Part shown: positions 62,404 to 64,000 of the stretch, piece after piece
How the letters are laid out: each line of letters begins with the position of its first letter
How positions within the stretch are numbered: the first letter of the stretch is position 1
Assembly (NCBI GenBank): GCA_046483315.1
Contig: JAWODJ010000015.1
Location: 1 to 64,000, forward strand
Direction of reading: 5' to 3'
Length of the DNA stretch: 64,000 bases
Source of the DNA: PXAP01 sp046483315
GTDB lineage: Bacteria; Bacteroidota; Bacteroidia; Bacteroidales; PUMT01
Notes under the pieces: generated by a model
Database searches by the model: none
Told to the model about the DNA's origin: nothing
Seen by the model: the letters and a program-made list of their open reading frames with translations, nothing else
Position numbers and translations under genes: made by a program

Positions 62404-62618
62404 TTTTTTGGCGGATTTTTTGTTTTGCGTGCTGGCGTTTGGCTCTTTTGCAAAAGTTAGTGAATCCGGAATGGTTCGTGCTTTTGCAAATGTGCCAAAC
62501 CGGAGACGGACAAAAAATATGACAAAAAACTATGTGAGGTAGGCTTTAACCTGATTATTTTAACCAGTCTGGCGAAAAAACTCATCTAAAACATATAAAT
62601 CAAGGTTTGCACCAATAA
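62404..62618. other. Gap with inverted 12-mer
   Basis: No gene is supported in these 215 nt. The bases TTGCAAATGTGC at 62484-62495 are the reverse complement of 60491-60502. Short ORFs at 62256-62453 (minus) and 62274-62522 (plus) overlap each other in the region and have no support. Confidence 0.4.
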
Positions 62619-62810
62619 CTAAAAATCCACAATGACCGAAATAATCTCATCTATATTTTTAAATCCTTTATCGGCCGTTATTAGCGGAATATTAAAATAA
62701 TGGGCAGTGGCCGCAATAATGGCATCAGGTAATTTAAGGTTATTGGTTTTTCGAATGTTAATGGCAGTATCTTTTATATTTCTACTTAAAAATCCAAATT
62801 GATATTTTTA
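62619..62810 (-). pseudogene. VapC/PIN-domain toxin, C-terminal fragment
   Basis: On the minus strand, an in-frame remnant of about 60 codons reads IRKTNNLKLPDAIIAATAHY, then NIPLITADKGF and KNIDEI to a stop at 62619. The LPDAIIAA helix and the ITADKGF strand carry the last acidic metal ligands of PIN ribonucleases. A stop codon lies just upstream, and the N-terminal half with the first Asp is missing, so this is a broken VapC gene. Its antitoxin is not seen. Confidence 0.65.
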
Positions 62811-63005
62811 AGCCGGGATTCACCCGGTTTTTGAACAAAGGCTACTCAATCGTGGCCAATTTGGTTTAACTCCACCCTTGAATACTTTGTATCCTTTGTC
62901 CTTTTGGCACAAATGCCACTTGATTTATTTGTTTTTGAGCTACTTGAACGTACCTCGCCCATATACTCTGGTGTTGGTTCTCATATTTACCTCCTTTCTC
63001 TGTTT
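62811..63005. other. Gap before the transposase
   Basis: 195 nt with no gene. It contains a hairpin at 62823-62837 (CCGGG, loop ATTCA, CCCGG) followed by five T on the plus strand. The end of the IS element should be here, but its terminal inverted repeat cannot be fixed without the other end. Confidence 0.4.
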
Positions 63006-64000
63006 TTATGCTGCTTCGATGAGCCTGTCAAGCTCTTCCCAGTCAGCTTTATAAAAATGATGCTCATACATTTTAAGTTCTGTCTGGTGCCCACTCCTGG
63101 TTATTTTGGCGGGCACTGCAATAAACCAATTAATAAAACTGCGGTGTTCCTGCTTTTTAAACTTGTTTTTCCTTTGGCGCATCATTACCGATATGTTGTA
63201 TGCCAATACACTTAACTGCCAGAGGATATCATTTGCCCAAAAGTCATCGGTTAACGTGCTTCCTGCCATCACATGCCCTTTTATCTGCTCAATCCATGTC
63301 TCGCTCGTGGAACGCTGCTTGTAGAGCTCATGTAACTCAATAGCATCCATATCATAATTGCTGATATAACATGCGTATTGATATACCGGAACTATTTTAT
63401 TCTCTCCCAGGTATGATACTTCAACATATTCCTTAACTGTCCTCATTGCTTTCAGTGTTCTGGAGCGTTGCCAGGATTTTGCCCGGTAGCTGAACTCGCA
63501 TGTGGCAACATCTTTAAGTCCCTCTATATCAACCCATGTTTGTGCTTTTAACAAGTCCTCAAGGTTCTTGAGTTTAACTTTTACCAGGTAGTCCCAATTA
63601 TAAGATTCCAGTACATCAAATAATTCTCCTGAAAAGAACCCGCTGTCTGCTCTGAAAAAAACTTTCCTAATATTCCGTGGCAGACTGGTTTGCACTTCCT
63701 TTAAGAATTCAACAATACCATTGGCTGTATATGCTGATCCGGATCTGAACCATGTATGATAAAGCAGTTTCATCTCACTTACATAAACCAGCAGCGGATG
63801 GTAGCTTTTGGCTCCTTTCTTTGTCGTGTTAAATCCCTTCTCGGCGCCTTCCTGGTTGCCGCAAACAGATTTTACAGTGGAATCGGCATCCAGCGTTATA
63901 CTTTCAAGTCCGCTCTCACTTAACCACCGGGCATTTTTTGACAGCAATAAGATTTGCAATTTGCGTGCACCGCCTTGCCCTAGACTCTTAAGCGTAGCAG
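63006..64000 (-). mobile_element. IS1380-family-like transposase, partial
   Basis: A DDE transposase (DDE_Tnp_1 fold) whose N terminus lies beyond the right edge; the frame stays open to the end of the window. Catalytic residues: Asp in DADSTV, Asp in FRADSGFF, Glu in RSTSETWIEQIKGH. YHPLLVYVSEMKLLYHTWFRSG and the C-terminal SVLAYNISVMMRQ segment are typical of the IS1380/IS4-like group. The visible 317 residues are intact, so the IS may be active. It closes an accessory area with a clipped RhuM, a higBA pair and a VapC fragment. Confidence 0.85.

Noticed and set aside
62256..62522. Overlapping short ORFs on both strands after higBA
   Set aside because: They overlap each other, have no family, and lie in hairpin-containing sequence; at most a fragment of an older gene.
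1..64000. CRISPR arrays, tRNA or rRNA genes
   Set aside because: No regularly spaced direct repeats, cloverleaf signatures or rRNA-like stretches were seen in the gaps.

Overview
The window comes from a member of the Bacteroidota, probably a free-living or sediment-type Bacteroidales/Marinilabiliales-like organism. Support: several promoters match the phylum's -7 box TAnnTTTG; there is a TonB receptor with an N-terminal carboxypeptidase-regulatory-like domain, DUF4382 lipoproteins, Tat-exported Gfo/Idh/MocA proteins and an ECF sigma factor module. No rRNA, tRNA or CRISPR array was seen.

Layout. (1) 1-264: the start of an EamA/DMT permease running off the left edge. (2) 412-12912, minus strand: a sugar-catabolic cluster with two esterase-type hydrolases, NagB-like and NagA-like proteins, an Nramp-fold transporter that has lost the metal-binding motifs, three Tat-exported Gfo/Idh/MocA proteins (one GH109-like) and a xylose-isomerase-like TIM barrel. 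(3) 13139-20282, plus strand: two SDR proteins, an ECF sigma factor with a membrane-anchored beta-barrel partner between two lipoproteins, an SBF-type symporter and a DnaQ-like exonuclease. (4) 20258-25495, minus: a small Cys protein, an AGCS symporter with an extra domain, a divergent SDR, an FAH-family hydrolase, a GroES-like protein and a secreted Trp-repeat protein. (5) 25880-31893: GNAT, SIS-domain protein, ROK kinase, GH2 exo-beta-glucosaminidase and type II pantothenate kinase; a second amino-sugar block. (6) 32022-41349: a thioredoxin/thioredoxin reductase fusion, a radical SAM/SPASM maturase preceded by a tiny Cys-containing ORF, a TonB receptor, a lipocalin-like lipoprotein, an ArsM-like methyltransferase, a GDPD lipoprotein and an unknown lipoprotein. 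(7) 42414-52687, minus: a nine-gene heme operon, hemA-C-D-B-L-E-N-G-H, covering the whole C5 route from glutamyl-tRNA to heme. (8) 53487-59814, minus: a potassium locus with two TrkH-type channels, one TrkA and a KdpDE-like two-component system whose kinase lacks the KdpD input domains. (9) 59815-64000: an A/T-rich accessory end with a clipped RhuM gene, a HigBA-type toxin-antitoxin pair, a VapC/PIN fragment and an IS1380-like transposase cut by the right edge.

The best candidate for something undescribed is at 32840-35833: a 32-codon ORF with a CC...GC tail, its own promoter-like box and a clean terminator behind the preceding gene, lying directly upstream of an orphan radical SAM/SPASM enzyme and an unusual N-terminal-thioredoxin TrxR fusion. 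Two further leads are a roughly 100-bp dispersed repeat whose edge supplies the -7 box of two unrelated genes, and the Nramp-fold transporter with GTGS and SAA in place of DPGN and MPH, encoded between nagB- and nagA-like genes.
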